From Bacteroidales bacterium (GTDB lineage Bacteria > Bacteroidota > Bacteroidia > Bacteroidales > WCHB1-69), in assembly GCA_023229985.1 (NCBI GenBank), contig JALNYF010000010.1, positions 1 through 44,943 of the forward strand: a stretch of 44,943 bases of DNA. Direction: 5' to 3'. Below are positions 43,181-44,943 of this stretch, in pieces; positions within the stretch are counted from its first letter, which is position 1; each line of letters starts with the position of its first letter. The translations under genes and the position numbers were made by a program. The notes under the pieces are model-generated. The model was not told where the DNA came from and did not search any database. It saw only the letters and a program-made list of their open reading frames with translations.

Positions 43181-43741
43181 TTGAGAATTATGCAAAATAC
43201 AAGTCAGGAATTTGATGAAATAATGACCAAATGTACGGATATTTTTTCCAAAAAAGCTTTGGATTATGGCACGGCATGGCGCATCTTACGAACCTCATCC
43301 TTAACCGACCAAATCTATATTAAAGCACAGCGCATCCGCAGCATTGAACAAAAAGGCGTCGCAAAAGTCGACGAAGGTGTCATTCCCGAATATATCGGAA
43401 TCATCAATTATTCTGTCATGGCTCTTATCCAATTGGAAGTCGGTGTTGCCAATGCAATGGAAAACCTGATGCCCGCCGACGAAGCCATTACCCTTTTTCA
43501 TAAATATTTGACCAACGCCAAGGAATTGATGCTTAATAAAAACCACGACTATGATGAGGCATGGCGAAAAATGCGCAGAAGCTCCCTGACCGACATCATT
43601 CTAATGAAATTATTGAGAATTAAGCAAATAGAAGATAATAACGGAAATACAATTATCTCCGAAGGATTAGATGCCAATTATTACGACATCATCAATTATG
43701 CCATGTTTGCTTTAATAAAACTTCATGAAAACAACAACTAA
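43181..43741 (+). CDS. DUF1599 protein with two internal repeats
   Basis: A 186-residue protein. The same unit occurs twice, at about residues 22-48 (ALDYGTAWRILRTSSLTDQI, then IKAQRIRSIE) and about 120-147 (NHDYDEAWRKMRRSSLTDII, then MKLLRIKQIE). Each is followed by a GI/DIINY...ALI.L helix. This tandem arrangement is typical of DUF1599, which I recall also being described as a nucleotide-modification-associated domain in phage gene clusters. The activity is unknown. In Bacteroidota it commonly precedes a BT_3928-family gene, as here (12-bp gap). Confidence 0.87.
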   Translation: MRIMQNTSQEFDEIMTKCTDIFSKKALDYGTAWRILRTSSLTDQIYIKAQRIRSIEQKGVAKVDEGVIPEYIGIINYSVMALIQLEVGVANAMENLMPADEAITLFHKYLTNAKELMLNKNHDYDEAWRKMRRSSLTDIILMKLLRIKQIEDNNGNTIISEGLDANYYDIINYAMFALIKLHENNN

Positions 43742-43753
43742 ATATAAATTACA

Positions 43754-44943
43754 ATGAACCACCCTAAAGAACCAATCGTAATCAAAATTTTAAGAATCCT
43801 GTTAGGATTATTGTTCATCTTCTCAGGACTGTCAAAAGCTATTGACCCTGTCGCAAGTGCCATCCAATTTGACGATTATTTTTACTCATTTCACCTCCCG
43901 TTTATGCAGTTTTTTAGTATGTTTATGGCTATTGCCATGAATATTCTGGAAACGACCCTTGGGGTAATGATGCTGTTCCGTATTAAAATCAAATTTACCT
44001 CCCTTATCTTTTTGCTCTTCATGTGCTTCTTCTTTTTATTAACCGCTTGGTTAGCCCTTGCAGAATATTTAGAAGTATATCACGGCTACGATTTCGGAGT
44101 CGTAAAAGATTGTGGATGTTTCGGCAAAGCAATTAAACTCAATAATTATCAAACATTTTTGAAGAATATTGCGATTATCATTCCTACATTTATTGTGTTC
44201 ATGTACCGCCGTCAAATTCCCGATATACGCTTGACAGAACTCGGAAAATGGCTCTTTACCGGTTCTGCCGCCCTAATGGTCGGACTTTTACAATGGTACT
44301 GTTATTGCCATCTGCCGATTATCGATTTTAGCGATTGGAAAATTGGAACTAATGTAGCCGAAAACTATATTGATAAACAAGAAGTGATAGACAAAAACAA
44401 CTTAACTTATCCTTATAAAGATTCTGCGGGAACCGTCTATTCGTTTACTGAGGATGAAATGATGAAAAAATATGAGGAAGACCCGACATTTTTCGATAAT
44501 AAAGAAGCCTTAGAACCGCAAGCAAAAATATTGTCTCCAATACAACGTGCTCCTATTCAAGGTTTTACAATGGAAGACTCGATCAACGATTATTCCGCTG
44601 ATTTGCTAAATACCCATAATAAACGACCACTTTATATCCTTTTTATGCACTATTTAGATGAAACCGATATGGATGGTATTCAAAATGAAGAATTGAAACA
44701 AATCATGGATTGGTGTGCCCAAAACGATGCCGATTTTGTGGCAATTACGAATTCTCCCAAAAACGAAATTGTCTCTTTTAAAAAAGAATACAATATCCAT
44801 TTCCCAATCTATCATAATGAATGTGATATAGTTAAAGGTCCATTCATCATTCGCGATGCGATTCATGCCAACCCGGGTTTGATTTATGTCCAAAATGGAA
44901 TCGTTAAAGGCAAATGGGCATGGAGAGATTATGACAATGTTGA
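43754..44943 (+). CDS. BT_3928-family DoxX/MauE-like membrane protein (3' end beyond window)
   Basis: The frame starts at 43754 (MNHPKEPIVIKIL) and is still open at the last base, about 396 codons in. The N-terminal part has four membrane helices in the DoxX/MauE style (LLFIFSGLSKAIDPVASAIQFDDY), with the signature KDCGCFGKAIKL after helix 3. A further helix near residue 175 is followed by a soluble region that ends in a thioredoxin-like segment (RPLYILFMHYLDE ... FPIYHNECDIVKG). Family members may pass electrons across the membrane to periplasmic thiol proteins; the preceding thioredoxin-like gene fits this. In relatives tpiA often follows, but it is outside this window. Confidence 0.85.
   Translation, partial: MNHPKEPIVIKILRILLGLLFIFSGLSKAIDPVASAIQFDDYFYSFHLPFMQFFSMFMAIAMNILETTLGVMMLFRIKIKFTSLIFLLFMCFFFLLTAWLALAEYLEVYHGYDFGVVKDCGCFGKAIKLNNYQTFLKNIAIIIPTFIVFMYRRQIPDIRLTELGKWLFTGSAALMVGLLQWYCYCHLPIIDFSDWKIGTNVAENYIDKQEVIDKNNLTYPYKDSAGTVYSFTEDEMMKKYEEDPTFFDNKEALEPQAKILSPIQRAPIQGFTMEDSINDYSADLLNTHNKRPLYILFMHYLDETDMDGIQNEELKQIMDWCAQNDADFVAITNSPKNEIVSFKKEYNIHFPIYHNECDIVKGPFIIRDAIHANPGLIYVQNGIVKGKWAWRDYDNV

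Overview
The window is AT-rich DNA from a member of the Bacteroidota, most likely Bacteroidales. The evidence is two secreted proteins with a C-terminal type IX secretion sorting domain, Bacteroidota-only families (DUF4271, the BT_3928 family, DUF5106, a MraY with a large insert) and promoters of the TAnnTTTG (-7) type instead of -10/-35 boxes. The genus is not identifiable from the sequence alone. Almost all of it is core chromosome, with small mobile remnants at the left edge and near 37 kb.

Layout. 1-600: the 3' end of an Rpn-family nuclease running into a frameshifted IS30 transposase relic. 627-9035 (minus): recG, yigZ, ribD, glycogen debranching enzyme, rlmN, ettA. 9293-11184 (plus): a T9SS-secreted protein and a tRNA-dihydrouridine synthase. 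11222-18513 (minus): htpG, an O-antigen-ligase-like protein, an S41 protease, yidD, rnpA, hemD, DUF4271. 18608-20301 (plus): gmhA and nadA. 20298-22600 (minus): an M16 peptidase, RseC and a bifunctional nuclease. 22719-26241 (plus): tRNA-Gln(CTG), a TPR protein, ribH, fmt, HU, trmH. 26228-34761 (minus): the dcw cluster read as mraZ-rsmH-ftsL-ftsI-murE-mraY-murD'-ftsW. 34762-37866: a long non-coding stretch, a T9SS esterase and a complete IS30-family transposase. 38151-39409 (plus): a PNPOx/zinc-ribbon fusion and a GNAT. 39441-41516 (minus): an EF-G. 41759-end (plus): DUF5106 thioredoxin-like protein, DUF1599 protein and a BT_3928/DoxX-like protein cut by the window edge.

The most unusual signal is in the dcw cluster. 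The murD slot holds an intact 185-codon frame that keeps only the C-terminal ligase domain, and both catalytic-type lysines are replaced. The next gene, ftsW, lacks the usual QPSE loop motif, and the cluster stops there without murG, murC, ftsQ, ftsA or ftsZ. Upstream of mraZ is a helically phased array of TGGA motifs at 10-bp spacing, which resembles MraZ-binding repeats. Together these suggest a conserved but remodelled division/cell-wall operon. Other regulatory points are a perfect palindrome over the -33 box of htpG, an intrinsic terminator directly in front of trmH, a possibly leaderless nadA and a long hairpin in the esterase leader.

Gene starts were often decided by promoter position, because ribosome-binding sites are not informative in this phylum. 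Family assignments rest on recognised motifs; no database search was possible.
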